Below are positions 36,201-46,192 of a DNA stretch of 64,000 bases, piece after piece (positions within the stretch are counted from its first letter, which is position 1; each line of letters starts with the position of its first letter). Under the pieces are notes generated by a model. That model had not been told where the DNA came from. It did no database searches and was given only the letters and a program-made list of their open reading frames with translations. The position numbers and the translations under genes are program-made. The stretch is from Piezodorus guildinii (Eukaryota; Arthropoda; Insecta; Hemiptera; Pentatomidae): positions 37,144,639 to 37,208,638 of the forward strand of contig CM041292.1 of assembly GCA_023052935.1 (NCBI GenBank), given 5' to 3'.

Positions 36201-36848
36201 TTTTCATCGAAACTCAGTGTAATTCCCTAACCTGTTTTCAACCCTAACTTTCTTTAAAAGGTCTTAAATTGATTTTAACAACGAGGGTAAGTGTGAGTCT
36301 TGCACGCACCAGATGTTTAAAATATATTTTCAATCATGAACGTTTACCAGTTTTAATCTCCCACAAAATTTTGTGTTACACTTTTAAAATAACTGGAATC
36401 CGAAAATTAAATATAAATAAAATTCTGCCCATCACATTGTGAATCAGTTATTTTCGAATTATGACTTTGTATACCTGAAATATGTATATTCATATAATAT
36501 GTGTATTAATGTATGTTTTTACAATTTTTCTTAATAGTTTTTCCCAAGTTTGCCCAAGATTGTTTAATAGAAAAAAAATACTACGAGAGTTATTGATTAA
36601 TTAACTATGATTTTATCATCATTAATTGAACATCTTTCTTCTCTATTTGTTATCAAGTAGCTAAAACTTCATGATAGTTTCAAGATTATTTTTTTGTTAT
36701 CATGATAACTAATTTAAGGTCTCGAGACCTCTTTCTTGAAAGAATTAAAAAAAAAAAAGTTTTGTTATTTAGTAAAAACTATTGAAATACTCACAGCAAC
36801 AGCTCCTGAGAAGGTACTGACTGTAACTATTAAGAACCACCAAATCAT
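24245..36848 (-). CDS. Odorant-binding protein, gene B (seven exons)
   Basis: Secreted six-cysteine OBP. Minus-strand coding exons: 36795-36848, 32025-32103, 30726-30781, 27724-27759, 25434-25554, 24795-24865, 24245-24280. All introns are GT-AG, phases agree, and the total is 453 nt (150 aa). The signal peptide is MIWWFLIVTVSTFSGAVA. C1 lies in ATFERCQKLWNVPD, C2 and C3 in CVVEC, C4 in VSMEC, and C5 and C6 in DPCKYNHDLSHC, with spacing x27, x3, x43, x10, x8. The protein ends shortly after C6 with DRIFPYREHTI and stop. Gene C reads further because an indel shifts the last exon. It is the head-to-head mirror paralogue of gene C. Introns hold CR1-, RTE-, I- and Jockey-type relics, a SINE and MITEs. 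An intact reading frame suggests a working gene; ligand and tissue are unknown. Confidence 0.93.
25060..25284 (-). mobile_element. tRNA-derived SINE (intron 5 of gene B)
   Basis: Minus strand: AGGAGTGACGTGGTCCAGTG (A-box-like), then the usual body with GCCTCTATAAAGTGGGTACC. The B box is degenerate (CTAGGTTTGGCTC). The inverse copy is in gene C at 59.9 kb, so it predates the duplication. Confidence 0.8.
25780..27110 (-). pseudogene. Non-LTR (RTE-like) retrotransposon relic in introns 4 of gene B
   Basis: Minus-strand fragments read WEKLGKSLENDYNANLKLFS, GGYEIIKTLLGIFKKIYSQK, NIPNDWESNVNIPIHKKESP, FNMQLPEEKPTGSKRLHVPR and FNAIYLPTLLYRSQ. This is a typical LINE order: linker, RT N-terminus P-I-H-K-K, and the late Y-x-x-P-x-L-L-Y-x-S block. 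Stops and shifts are many. A mirror copy lies at 58.1-59.3 kb. Confidence 0.75.
27830..29500 (+). pseudogene. CR1/Jockey-like LINE relic in intron 3 of gene B
   Basis: On the plus strand: FFKAIDCVNHSLLFFKLRDI (RT block with the D-x-V-N-H-S motif), LTLNKSELVEMTEPG upstream, GVPQGSYF, ENNLSLNLSKTKVMLI, and FLNKTPIQLQNSIKN. The C-terminal part RKPSYIFDLL, HTLNTRAQPTDSYIPSPRAT and SFEKSLIIHATIFWSSL matches the late H-x-x-N-T-R and S-F-x-x-x-x-x-x-x-A-x-x-x-W-x-S-L blocks. Multiple stops. The mirror copy is at 55.96-57.33 kb on the minus strand. Confidence 0.8.
29541..30396. mobile_element. MITE with ~95-bp terminal inverted repeats
   Basis: The left end (GGATCATTCCATGCAAATTC onward) is the inverse of the right end (GGGTCATTCCATGCGAATTC when read on the minus strand). 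Similarity continues for about 95 bp with several mismatches. There is no coding frame. It lies in intron 3 of gene B; the matching part of gene C has been lost in a deletion. Confidence 0.75.
31050..31845 (+). pseudogene. I-like LINE 3' part: RNase H and C-terminal block
   Basis: From about 31223: TDSWSVLSAIDSQTSSNAII, MIWVPSYCEIIGKERADEAA (RNase H; the usual W-I-P-G-H-C/x-G-I-x-G-N-E-x-A-D is degraded), then TSRREEIIVCRLRIGHCQFT and YFLIECLLFEKL. It is open for 189 codons but lacks the RT and key RNase H residues (no N before E-x-A-D). It ends with a CCAATGACCCTTAGGGGTAG 3' terminus and an A tail at 31830-31844. It lies in intron 2 of gene B and is absent from gene C. Confidence 0.8.
32465..32545 (-). 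repeat. Family X left-end fragment
   Basis: CGTATATTTCCGCTGAAGAC then TTTCACTATCACAATACTTT matches the X block next to its left terminus. Only about 80 bp remain. Confidence 0.5.
32580..34425. repeat. Direct repeats flanking a LINE block in intron 1 of gene B
   Basis: About 165 bp at 32580-32745 (with TTCCAACGAGAATGACGACT) recur at 34257-34425 (with TTTCAACGAGAATGGGGACT). A third version, inverse, is in the C arm at 48150-48300. Between the two direct copies lies a Jockey-type relic that the C arm lacks. A duplication-plus-insertion event in the B arm, or a loss in the C arm, is implied. Confidence 0.7.
33000..33980 (-). pseudogene. Jockey-clade LINE fragment (RT core to C-terminus)
   Basis: Minus strand: TTCGVPQGSVLEPLLFVVFT, AVVAAYADDIEINASS (YADD catalytic box), IKVNPAKTDVIVMFHKGKKP and ILYLVVALDRHLSF. 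Further on, in another frame, come YKAIIGPTLLYGAPLLRHL and LQRLQSYQNSVLRQIVRG. The block order is that of Jockey RTs. The 5' half is missing and a frameshift separates the blocks. It lies in intron 1 of gene B. Confidence 0.85.
34432..34620 (+). mobile_element. tRNA-like SINE head of a second type
   Basis: GGCGGGATGGCTGAGTGCGT carries a Ser/Leu-tRNA-like A box (TGGCTGAGTGCG), and GAGTTCGCATC about 75 bp later is a B-box-like sequence. The long gap is consistent with a class II tRNA variable arm. It does not fold as an intact tRNA by eye, so a SINE head or tRNA pseudogene is more likely. Confidence 0.45.
35157..35299. mobile_element. Hairpin MITE, copy 1
   Basis: About 56-bp near-perfect inverted arms starting TAGGGGTACTCACTACGTTT surround a spacer of about 29 bp. 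TA at both edges would fit a Tc1/mariner-type target site. It lies in intron 1 of gene B. Confidence 0.85.
35459..35606. mobile_element. Hairpin MITE, copy 2
   Basis: Same family as the copy 160 bp upstream and in the same orientation (AGGGGTACTCACTACGTTTG). The right arm is diverged at its tip. The loop differs, but the arms keep CAAAATAGCACAAAAAATGT and its complement. Confidence 0.85.
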
Positions 36849-36892
36849 CCTTGCTATTTTCTTCTAGTTCTGCGAACATCCCCTCCAAAGTG

Positions 36893-36921
36893 TTTATATA
36901 CCTTCCTCACCCAAGGTTTTT
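36893..36921 (-). promoter_or_regulatory. Gene B promoter: TATA box and shared motif
   Basis: On the minus strand AAAACCTTGGGT is followed 10 bp on by TATATAAA, about 45 bp before the ATG. The region is the mirror of the gene C promoter. The promoters of B and C face away from each other across the 9-kb spacer. Confidence 0.75.
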
Positions 36922-37091
36922 CTTAATTGCCAATTCGTATTTCAATCGTAAAATAAACTAATGTATATTAATGCGATGACATATTTTTTTTTTTGGTTGA
37001 TATTATTGGTCCTTTATTGCTGATAAAATAAATAATCACATGTTTATAAAATAAAATTAAAATTTATTTCGTAGGATCCTTCGACTCTTTT

Positions 37092-38085
37092 GTAAAGAAA
37101 TTAATAATAATTAAGATCACCATAATGTCGCATTATTTAACAGGCTTAATCACACACATTGATCACCCTAATCACCCTGTTTACTGGCTAAATCACCAAA
37201 ACTATGAAGATGAAGTAAATTATGGACCAGGTAATAGGGCAGCAAAAGAGGCAATCCCCCTTCCAGGTCGCGGAAGAGCCCTTCTTACCTCATCAGATCT
37301 GGCACGACGACTAAAAGACAATATATATAAGGAATGGCAAGACGTATGGGATAGGAGTAATCCAAGTAAGCTAAAACTGGTAAAGAAGGACGTTAAACCT
37401 TGGCACTCTTCTTGTCTCTACATCCGCAGAGAGGAAGTGGTCCTTACACGCCTCAGGATTGGCCATACCAGACTGACACACTCTCACCTCATCACAAAAG
37501 ACTTACCACCTAAATGCCTAAATTGTAACAATATTTTGACAATAGCCCATATTTTCCAGGAATTTCCATACTACTGTAATAAACTGAAAGAAATAGGGAT
37601 AACTCAAAATATATCAATAGCCTTAGGGAACGATACTAGCAGAGCTGACAAAGTCAAAAATTTTCTCAATATAGTAAAGCTGTTAAAATATTTCTAACGT
37701 TCTTAGAACAAAAATAAATAAAATTATAATAATAATAAATGGATAAAAAAAAAAATAATTTTAAAAAATGAATGAGAAATTAAAATAAAATAAGATAAAA
37801 ATGAAAATAAAATAAAATTTTGTATTGAAACGTTACTTTTTACTTAATACTTATTTATTAGTGATATGATCTTATCTTCCTCTCTACATTCTTTATTTTA
37901 TTTATTATATAATCTTTGATTCTTATTATTAATTTCTTACTTTTCTTCTTCTTATTATTATTATTTTAATTAAATAATTTTATTTACTATTTTTTCTTAT
38001 ATTAACTGACCATAGAATTATTCTCTGAATCGGGCGCTAATGACCTAGATGTTTTGCGCCTTAAACATAAAAACAAACAATGGAC
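37092..38085 (+). pseudogene. I-like LINE, C-terminal fragment 1
   Basis: A 190-codon frame (37125-37697) has NRAAKEAIPLP, YIRREEVVLTRLRIGHTRLT, and PPKCLNCNNILTIAHIFQEF (C-x2-C with a following H; the last Cys of the CCHC knuckle is missing). It is the same protein family as the element at 38.3-40.66 kb, but nothing of the RT is present. Its 3' UTR ends with GGGCGCTAATGACCTAGATG, TTTTGCGCC and an A-rich tail near 38080. Confidence 0.8.
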
Positions 38086-38162
38086 CAGGTAATAAGCTTT
38101 CATTTGATTTATAATAGACATCTATATGCTTAGTGGTTTTCGAGATATATTTCTTTGTGTAA

Positions 38163-38300
38163 AAACCTTTTTACTTTTACTTACCTATAAAATAAAATAT
38201 ATTATAATATATAAATATAAAAGATATTCCTTTTTTCAACAAAAACGTTTTAGAGTCCCTTGGGTCCGAATAACCAAGTTCCACAATAAGTTCTGTGTGT
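38163..38300 (+). repeat. Family X left end, truncated by a LINE
   Basis: TTTTACTTTTACTTACCTAT start, then AAAACGTTTTAGAGTCCCTT and the GTGTGTGTGG part. The LINE begins immediately afterwards. Confidence 0.7.
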
Positions 38301-40660
38301 GTGGTAAGTCTAACACGAAAACAAAGAAATGGTGTCCCACAAGGTTGCGTTCTTAGCACAACGCTTTTCATTCTCGCAATCAGTGACCTGGCCACCAATT
38401 TACCTCGTGGAGTCAAACCAATGCTGTTTGTAGACGATCTGGCAATCTTCTGTCGATCCAAAGATTTGGTATCGATAACAGATAAGTTACAAACTTCATT
38501 AAATCGATTAAACGAGTGGTCACAAAACTCTGGACTGAAGTTTTCGGAAGCTAAAACAAAATGTTTGTATTTCAGTAGAAGAAGAAATCTCCCCGACCTA
38601 CCAGACCTCCTACTTAACAACGTCCCTTTACCCTACGTAAATAGTTGTAGATTCTTGGGATTGGAATTTGATAGACGCCTTACGTGGGAAAATCACATAC
38701 AATCTCTGAAAGAAAAATGTGTAAAAAAACTTAATATACTTAAAGTCTTAACTGGAACAAGTTGGGGAGCAGATCGCATCACTTTACTCAAGATATACTT
38801 ATCAATAATATGTACAAAGATGGAGTATGGCTGCTTTGTCTTTGGCTCGGCAAAAAGGGACAATCTGGCTAAACTCGATGTAGTACACCATGCAGGCATA
38901 CGAATTGCTACAGGAGCTTTCAGGACCAGCCCTTCTCTAAGTCTTTGTGCAGAATCTGGCTAACCACCACTATCCTACCGACGCGATAAATTGGCCATAA
39001 ACTATATCACAAAATTAATCACACAAGCTACTCACCCTGCTCACGTATACATCTTTAAATCCAAATATTCGGTGAAATTTCAACTAAAGACCAACCCAAC
39101 CTTACCATTAGCAGAAAGAATGTCGTCCGTTGTTAACGAGTTAAAATTAATCAATATAACATCCATAGAAAACAAAACACCACCATGGACATTTCTGAAA
39201 CCCCATGTATATCTTGAGTTGGCTAAATATAGTAAACAAAATTCCAAATTAATAAATTTTAAAGACCGCTTTGAGAAGATAATCAGCGCATTGCCCAGCC
39301 ACAACTTAATTTTCACAGATGGTTCTAAATCAGATTCATTCACTGGCTCAGCTTTCGTCGCATCAGAATGCACCTACAAGTCGAAACTACATCAATATTG
39401 TTCCGTATATACAGCTGAAGTGAATGCGATCGCAATGGCCCTTGATTATTCCAGAACACTCCCAATAGAGAACTTCACCATAGCCTCAGATTCATTGAGC
39501 GCTCTAAAAGCACTACAGAATATGCATTCCAGTCATCCAGGAATTTTAAGAATCCTGGAATTAACCAAAGTAATGGCTGAAAATGGGAAAAGAATCAATT
39601 ATGTGTGGATACCAGGTCACATGGGGATAAGAGGGAATGAAATGGCAGATAAGGCTGCTAAAGAGGCTCTCACTCTCCCTGGTGTGGTAGGGCACTGCTC
39701 ACACCATCAGAGCTAGCACGCCCTCTTATAGAAAATTTATGGAAGAAATGGGATGAAGCATGGAAAAACAGTTATCCAAGCAAATTGAAAACCATTAAGA
39801 AAAAAGTAAAGTATTGGAAAACCTCAAGTCGCAGCAACCGCAGGGAGGAGGTGGTCTTGGCCCGCTTGAGAATAGGGCACACAAGGTTAACACATGGGCA
39901 TTTAATATGTAAAGAGTTGCCCCCAAGATGTCAGCATTGTAGGGAAATCCTAACAATTACCCATGTGTTCGAGGAATGTCCCTTCTACACTAGACAACTG
40001 GACCAAAAGGGAATACCTCACAATGTCGCGGTTGCATTAGGGAACGATGGGAATAGAATTGACCAATTAATGTGCCTCCTTTCTGAAATGGACTTTTATA
40101 AGAGGATTTGAGGACTTACTTTATGTTTATTTATTTCTATTTATCTTTATTATTATTTTTTTTTTCCTTGAATATTGTCTACTAATATAACTTGATATAT
40201 GTTTATTTTTTACTAACGCTGTCGTATTTATTTTTATTATAGATTTATTCTTATTATCTGTTTTAATCAATATTATTATTTAATACTGAAAAAAAAAAAA
40301 AAGTTTGTCTTAATTAATTTTCTAAAATGAGCGTATCCGGCACTATTTATGAGTGTATTATATTATGTATATGATTATTGTCTATTATGTATTATTATTT
40401 GTTCATAATGTATTCGTTCATTTTGTATTATTATTATTTGTTTTAGCGTATTATTATTTAGTGTATTATTATCATTTGTTATATTGGTTCATTATTTATT
40501 TTAATTAATATTATTATTTAATATTTCAACTAAAACCATAATTGTCTGTTTTTAAAAAAACGTGTATCTTATAGTGAGTTAGGTATTATATATCTAAGTG
40601 TATCTTATACTGAGTGTATCTGGCACTGATGACCAAGATGTTTTGTGCCAATAAATAAAA
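38300..40660 (+). pseudogene. I-like LINE, RT to RNase H, 5'-truncated
   Basis: RT piece 38295-38963: NGVPQGCVLSTTLFILAISD, PMLFVDDLAIFCRS (the catalytic box is FVDD), SEAKTKCLYFS and RFLGLEFDRRLTWENHI. A stop follows. RNase H piece 38991-39716: LIFTDGSKSD, SVYTAEVNAIAMAL, IASDSLSALKAL and NYVWIPGHMGIRGNEMADKA, so the D, E, D, H and D residues are all present. A third piece, 39785-40111, ends with SNRREEVVLARLRIGHTRLT and a CCHC-like knuckle (C-x2-C, H, C in CQHCREILTITHVFEEC). Separated by one stop and one shift, it is young but broken. The 3' terminus is GGCACTGATGACCAAGATGT near 40620. Confidence 0.9.
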
Positions 40661-40671
40661 CAAAAACCAAA

Positions 40672-41003
40672 CCGTTTTCGAGAACATCGAAAAAAGGTGC
40701 AAAGTGCATGGTATAAAGTGCCTCTTCTGGTAAGCTCATTTTGATGGAAAAAAGTTTTGTCACGTCTCGGGCGTATAGTTGTCTTAAATATTAAATTTCA
40801 GTTTCATAGGGCTTATCGTTTCCGCCAGGGAGTTACCACACACACACACACACACACACGCACAGACACACACACACACAGACCTTTTTGCGGAACTTGG
40901 TTATTTGGACTCAGGGGATCCTGAGTTGAAAACTGTTATTTCCGTGAAAACTGGAATTCGAAAATTCCACTCACTATATATAGTAAGTGAAAGTAAAAAA
41001 CAA
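40672..41003 (-). repeat. Family X left-hand part
   Basis: ACCGTTTTCGAGAACATCGA to AGTAAGTGAAAGTAAAAA, with a CA microsatellite at 40836-40880. Confidence 0.8.
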
Positions 41004-41570
41004 CTCTACAGATTTTCATTAAACCCGCTATATCGATGTAAACTTGCATAGGTTTTAGTATGGTGCAGGTTTCATTGAAATAATCTGACAGGAATTACAT
41101 GCCGATATTTTAAATTTGCTTCCGCTAAAGTAAATTTAATTCTGTAGACTCGAAAAAAAATCTCTATGTCGTCTTGTTGATGAAAAAGTGTAAATATAAA
41201 AGTTAAAGGAATTTGATAATCAACTAAAAAAGGAATGGACTAACAATTGGTTGCATGTAATTTTATAGAACGCAAAAATAGTTGGCATATAATATACAGC
41301 AGGAAAGCCAAAGATTTTAGAAGAAACATTATCTTATACATAAAGTTGTGAAAGTTAATGGGGAGTGCTCAAAAGCGGACAAAACTAACTGATTGGTTTA
41401 GATATCAATGTAATAGTTTATTTAATAAAACACATGTTTCTATAGACATTTAATCAGATTAATGCTTCAACCATTTTTTATCTCTAACTGTATTAACAAA
41501 ATCTTAAACTAGAACGGAGGCGAGTAAAAGTCGTGTGTTGTGCTCAAAAGATTTTTTTTTCTATAATCCG
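41004..41570 (+). repeat. Family X copy, diverged
   Basis: Begins with CGCTATATCGATGTAAACTT-type sequence and ends AACGGAGGCGAGTAAAAGTC. It is more diverged than the next copy. Confidence 0.75.
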
Positions 41571-41689
41571 GAAATCAAAATTTCGTTTTTTTATTTTGTC
41601 AAATATATGCAGTACCTCCAATATCTCTGAATAGTTATTCACTTTATCAAGAAAATTTATATAATAATTTTTAAAGATTTTTTAATCCG

Positions 41690-42186
41690 CTTAAATGCCG
41701 ATGTTTTAAATTTTCTTCTTCTAAACTACCTTTAATTTTGTAGATTCTATAAAAATAACCATATAATCTTGTTACCATTGATAAAAAATAGGTAAATATA
41801 AAAGTTGAATGAATTCGATATCTAACTAAAGGAGAAAACTGAAAAAAAAATATTTTTTAATGCAATTTTTTGATTTTGAACATAAGAACTGTAATATACA
41901 TGTATGGTATACCGTTGGAAAGCTAAAGATTTTAGAAAAAATATTATCTTATACTCAAGCTTTTAAAAGTTAACAGAGAGTGATAAAAAGAAGATAAAAC
42001 TAACTGATTATTTTAGATAATAATATAATAGATTTTTTAATAAAACACATGTTTCTATATAAATTAAATTTCATTAATTCTTTAATAGTTTCACGTATTT
42101 TTATCTCTAACTCTATTGAAAATTCTCTAATCGATTTTAAAAACGGAGGTAAGTGAAAGTCGGGTGTTGCCCGCACCAGATTTTTA
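41690..42186 (+). repeat. Family X copy, right-hand part
   Basis: CTTAAATGCCGATGTTTTAA through to AACGGAGGTAAGTGAAAGTC and the CCCGCACCAGATTTTT terminus. Confidence 0.85.
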
Positions 42187-42545
42187 AGATTTGTCCTCGG
42201 TACTCCGAAGTGATCTCATGTCAATGAGTCAAAACAAGTTGACGTTCCTCCTTCCCTCCCAATCGCAGACAATATTTCCTAGTATCATACCTTTACCAAA
42301 CCACGCCACGACCCTCTTAACATTACTGTCTCCCACAGTTTAAATCGTAAGTAAACTCCATTCAAAAATATCGTGCCATCCTGACTTTTACATTTCTACC
42401 CATAAAACAAAAACTTTAGATCATTCCTTTGTTTTCCGTTCTACTAACCTCTATAGTTTCCTACCTACTTATATCCGCCATGCTTCTTCTCTATCATCAT
42501 TTAAGTCCCAGCTGTTCCAATACCTTTAGTCTTCCCAAAGATTTG
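42187..42545 (+). pseudogene. CR1/Jockey-like LINE C-terminal fragment
   Basis: Reads HDPLNITVSHSLNRK, then LDHSFVFRSTNLYSFLPTYI and RHASSLSSFKSQLFQYL with stop. It follows the late R-S-F-x-x-x-x-x-x-L-W-N-x-L-P and F-K-x-x-L pattern of these LINEs. Confidence 0.6.
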
Positions 42546-42879
42546 ATATTTCAAAACTAATATCCGGCTTTGAGTGAAAGAAAATAATTAGTTATAGCTC
42601 AAATTTAAGTTAGTTAATCAATTGATTTATTTTTAGCGTACTTTAACAGATCTATCTACTTAAAGTTATATATTTTTTTTTAAGACAGACTGACTTATAT
42701 CATGAACTCATTGGCCCAAACACATAAATCCACCACCAATCCGTACAACCCACCCTGAAAACTTTTGAGGCGATGATCTACAGATGCTAGGAAGTTAACA
42801 TATTTGCTTATTGCTAAGTTTTTTTGTTCATCGCAATTTAGACAAAACAATTAATTGTAAATAAATAAATGACAGGTAT

Positions 42880-43050
42880 GCCGAGTTGAAGTGGCTCAAT
42901 CCAGTTTCAGGAAATTTTCTTTCTCATCGAACATCGTCCTTTAAAAAATCCTTTAGTTTGCTTGCCACCTGACTTTGGAATTCCATACCTACCTCTATAC
43001 GTATAGCATCTTCTTTAACATCGTTTAAAAAAATAAATAAATATTCAATC
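42880..43050 (+). pseudogene. Second LINE C-terminal scrap
   Basis: FRKFSFSSNIV, then LTLEFHTYL and YTYSIFFNIV, the same late LINE motif (R-K-F-S-F-S, L-W-x-S-I-P-T-Y-L) with stops. Confidence 0.5.
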
Positions 43051-44388
43051 ATCTCCTCAGTAATCAATCTGAGTAATTTTATACAGAATTAAGAATAATA
43101 GTCATATTTCAATCTAAAATGAGGAACACTACAAATATGTTAACAAACACTTTTTTTTTCTATGATTTTATGATATTAGAGTGAGGTACAATTATAGTAT
43201 CTCTGCATGCATATGTGTTTAGTATCATAAAGTCATACATGAATGTACTGTTGTCGTTGTAATAAATAATGCAAGTAGTAGTTGTATGTCGCTCAATTAT
43301 TCGTATTTACTACTTTTATAAACAATATAAGTATAACGTTAAGTTTGTTTTTGTAATGTTTTTATTTTTATTCCAGACACAAGACTCAGTTATTGTATTG
43401 TACTTTATTGTTATTCTTAGGGGACAGAAGGTCACAGAATAAAATTTACTTTTCTTTCTTCTTTCTTTCTAATTTTTTTTATTTTTATCTAGTTGTATAC
43501 CTTTTTCTCTATAGAATATATCTATATATACTTGTATATGATTAGATCAATTGAATTTTATTTCAAAATCCCAGTATTTGAAGTGTTCTAACCTTCAATA
43601 GAAAATAAAATTTGAAATGTTCAAAACAATTTACGTAAATTTCTAAAACAAAACAGATCTATGAAATGAGTTTTAAATCAATTTATTAAGCAATAAATTC
43701 CACTGCATTAAATTAATTTAAAAACCAAGGCCATAAGTTCCAATTTTTTTGCGATTCATTTGAATGAGTTATGAAGAGGCAGCATTGCTGTTTTGAGTGG
43801 TTTTTTATTCATGAAAACTTTTAACTGAATTATATTTTATCATCGAATTGAAATAAATACGTACGACTTATTATTATTAGTATTATTTCATGGTTTTATT
43901 TTTGGTAATTTTCCATATCATTTGCGAAATAAAACCACTACACTAGTGAATTTGGTCCAACTTTATAGTTATTTGTTCATTTTAAAGTAAAAACTAAAAA
44001 AAAATAAATAATATCTCAGAAGAACGTGTACGACAGATTTAGTACAGTTAAATTAGGTTTTAACCCAAACAACAAAAACAAAAAAAGCTGAAATCGTTAA
44101 CCTCTCTTTCCTGATTAACTAGTACAAAAAATCCAGAGTTTTCCGGGTCGGGTTTTGTAATGTAGGGGTAAGAGAAAACAATTTAATTTTTTGTGAATAT
44201 CTCAAAAAGTATTTTTTTTTATCGAAACCGTTAAAAATTATACTACATTGAAATATCTTTAACATTATTATACAATATACAGCATATATTTGACAAAATA
44301 AAAAAACAAAATGTTGATTTCCGAATTTTAGAAAAAAAAAAATCTAGTAAGCAACACACACGACGTTCTAATTTAAATTTTTTTAAAT
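43051..44388. other. AT-rich spacer, nothing recognised
   Basis: No coding frame, tRNA-like box or TIR was found in this part of the spacer between genes B and C. Confidence 0.4.
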
Positions 44389-44397
44389 TCAGTCAGA

Positions 44398-44725
44398 GAT
44401 AAAAAAATCTGGTGCGGGCACACACGACTTTCACTTCCCTCTGTTTTTAAAATCGATTAAAGAATTTTCAAGTACAGTTTGAGATAAAAACGAGTGAAAC
44501 CATTTAAGAATTAATTAAATGGAATTTATATAGAAACATGTGTTTTATTAAAAAATCTATTATATTATTATCTAAAATAATCAGTTAGTTTTATCTGCTT
44601 TTCATCACTCTCTATTAAAGTTTAAAAGCTTGTGTATAAGATAGTACTTTTTCTAAAATCTTTAGCTTTCTAAACGGTATTTCATACATGTATATTACTG
44701 TTCTCAAGTACAAACACAAAAAATC
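44398..44725 (-). repeat. Family X right-hand fragment
   Basis: AATCTGGTGCGGGCACACAC, CGACTTTCACTTCCCTCTGT and the TTAGCTTTCTAAACGGTATT block, then broken by the next copy. Confidence 0.85.
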
Positions 44726-45243
44726 TGGTGCGGGCAACTCACGACTTTCACTTACCTCCATTTTTAAAATCAATGAAAGAATTTTCAAAAACAGTTGGAG
44801 ATAAAAATACGTGAAACTATTAAGGAATTAATTAAATTGAATAATTATAGACCATTTTAAGCAGATTGAAACCTACATGATGTTAAAGCCCATTAAATTT
44901 AACATCGATATAGCGAGATTAATCAAAATCGTCGGAACCGTTTTCGAGAAAATCGAAAAAAGGTGCTAAATGCATGGTATAAAGTGGCTCTTGTGGTAAG
45001 CTCATTTTAATGAAAAAGGTTTTGTAATGTTTCGGGTGTATATTTGTCTGAAATATGAAATTTCAGTTTCATAGGACTTACCGTTTCCGCCCGGAGTTAC
45101 CACACACACACAGACCTTTTTGCGGCACTTATTTATTTGTACTCAGGGGACCCTAAAACGTGTATTTCCGTTAAAAACGAGAATTCGAAACTTTTCACGA
45201 TCGCAATACTTTCCCTTAATATATATAGTAAGTGAAAGTAAAA
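44726..45243 (-). repeat. Family X copy with internal deletion
   Basis: Both termini are present (AATCTGGTGCGGGCAACTCA and AGTAAGTGAAAGTAAAAA). The middle, between AATTAAATTGAATAATTATA and the CCTACATGATGTTAAAGCCC block, is missing. Confidence 0.85.
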
Positions 45244-46084
45244 ATGGTTAAAGCATTAATCTGATTGAATTTCGATAGAAACATATGTTTTATTAAATAA
45301 ACTATTATATTATTATCTACAACAATCAGTTATTTTATTCTGCTTTTCATCACTCCCCATTAACTTTAACAACTTTGTGTGTAAGATAATGTTTTTTCTA
45401 AAATCTTTGGCTTTCCAACTGTTATATATTTTATTAAATTACGGTATATATCTAATGTTTTTATGTTCTAGAAAACAAAAATTGCATACAACAAATTGTT
45501 TGTCTATTCCACCTCTAGTTGGTTACCAAATTCGTTCAACTTTTATATTTACCCGTTTTTTATCAATGCTATTTTACTATTGTATTCGAATCTACAAAAT
45601 AAAAGGTACTTCGAAGGAAGCAAATTTAAAATATCGGCATTTAATTTCTTTCAGATTATTTCAATGAAACCTACACCATATTAAAGCCCATGAAATTTTA
45701 CATCGATATAGCGAGTTTAATCAAAATCTTTAGAGTTGTTTTTTGAGAAAATCTTAAACAAGTGCAAAATGCATTGTATAAAGTAGCTCTTCCGCTGTTT
45801 TTATAGAAAAAGTTCACACACACAGCCCTTATTGTGGGACTTGGATATTCTTACCCAAGGGACCCTAAAACGTTTTAGTTGAAAAAAGGAATCCGAAAAT
45901 TTTCAAGATCGCAATACTTTCTCTTACTATAATATATTTTATATATAGGTAAAAGTAAAAAGGTTTTTACATAAAGAAATATATCTTTAAAACTATTAAA
46001 CATGGTATAAAGTAGCTCTTTCACTGTTTTTAGATAAACAGTTGCTGTAACATCTCGGTATAGTAGTGTATAGCTGTCTTAAAT
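45244..46084 (-). repeat. Family X copies, adjoining
   Basis: A nearly full copy runs to about 45960 (TAGGTAAAAGTAAAAAGG end). A short third piece (GGTATAAAGTAGCTCTTTCA, 46005-46080) follows. The right arm of the inverted duplication starts here. Confidence 0.75.
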
Positions 46085-46120
46085 ATGAATTTGGATATGA
46101 ATAAGAATTGGCAATTAAGA

Positions 46121-46148
46121 AAAACCTTGGGTGAGGAAGGTATATAAA
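46121..46148 (+). promoter_or_regulatory. Gene C promoter: TATA box and shared motif
   Basis: AAAACCTTGGGT (46121-46132) is followed by TATATAAA at 46141-46148. A start about 25-30 bp on would give a leader of roughly 20 nt and leave out the out-of-frame ATG at 46162. Confidence 0.75.
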
Positions 46149-46192
46149 CACTTTGGAGGGGATGTTCGCAGAACTAGAAGAAAATAGCAAGG

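Larger units (their letters stand above)
24120..36950. repeat. Left arm of large inverted duplication (gene B locus)
   Basis: This block is the inverse of 46085-62200. Exons, promoter, intron sequence and older transposon relics correspond in mirror order: SINE 25.06 against 59.88 kb, RTE relic 25.8-27.1 against 58.1-59.3 kb, CR1 relic 27.8-29.4 against 56.0-57.3 kb. The outer edge is near 24120 and 62200; the inner edge is near 36950 and 46085. Exact breakpoints need alignment. Confidence 0.9.

Noticed and set aside
37125..37697. 190-codon open frame as a host gene
   Set aside because: It shares the RREEVVL-x-RLRIGHTRLTH block and 3' terminus with the LINE at 38.3-40.66 kb.
46162..46164. 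Upstream ATG, out of frame, before gene C (and its mirror in gene B)
   Set aside because: It lies within about 15 bp of the TATA box, so it is probably upstream of the transcription start; the ATG at 46193 begins a proper signal peptide.
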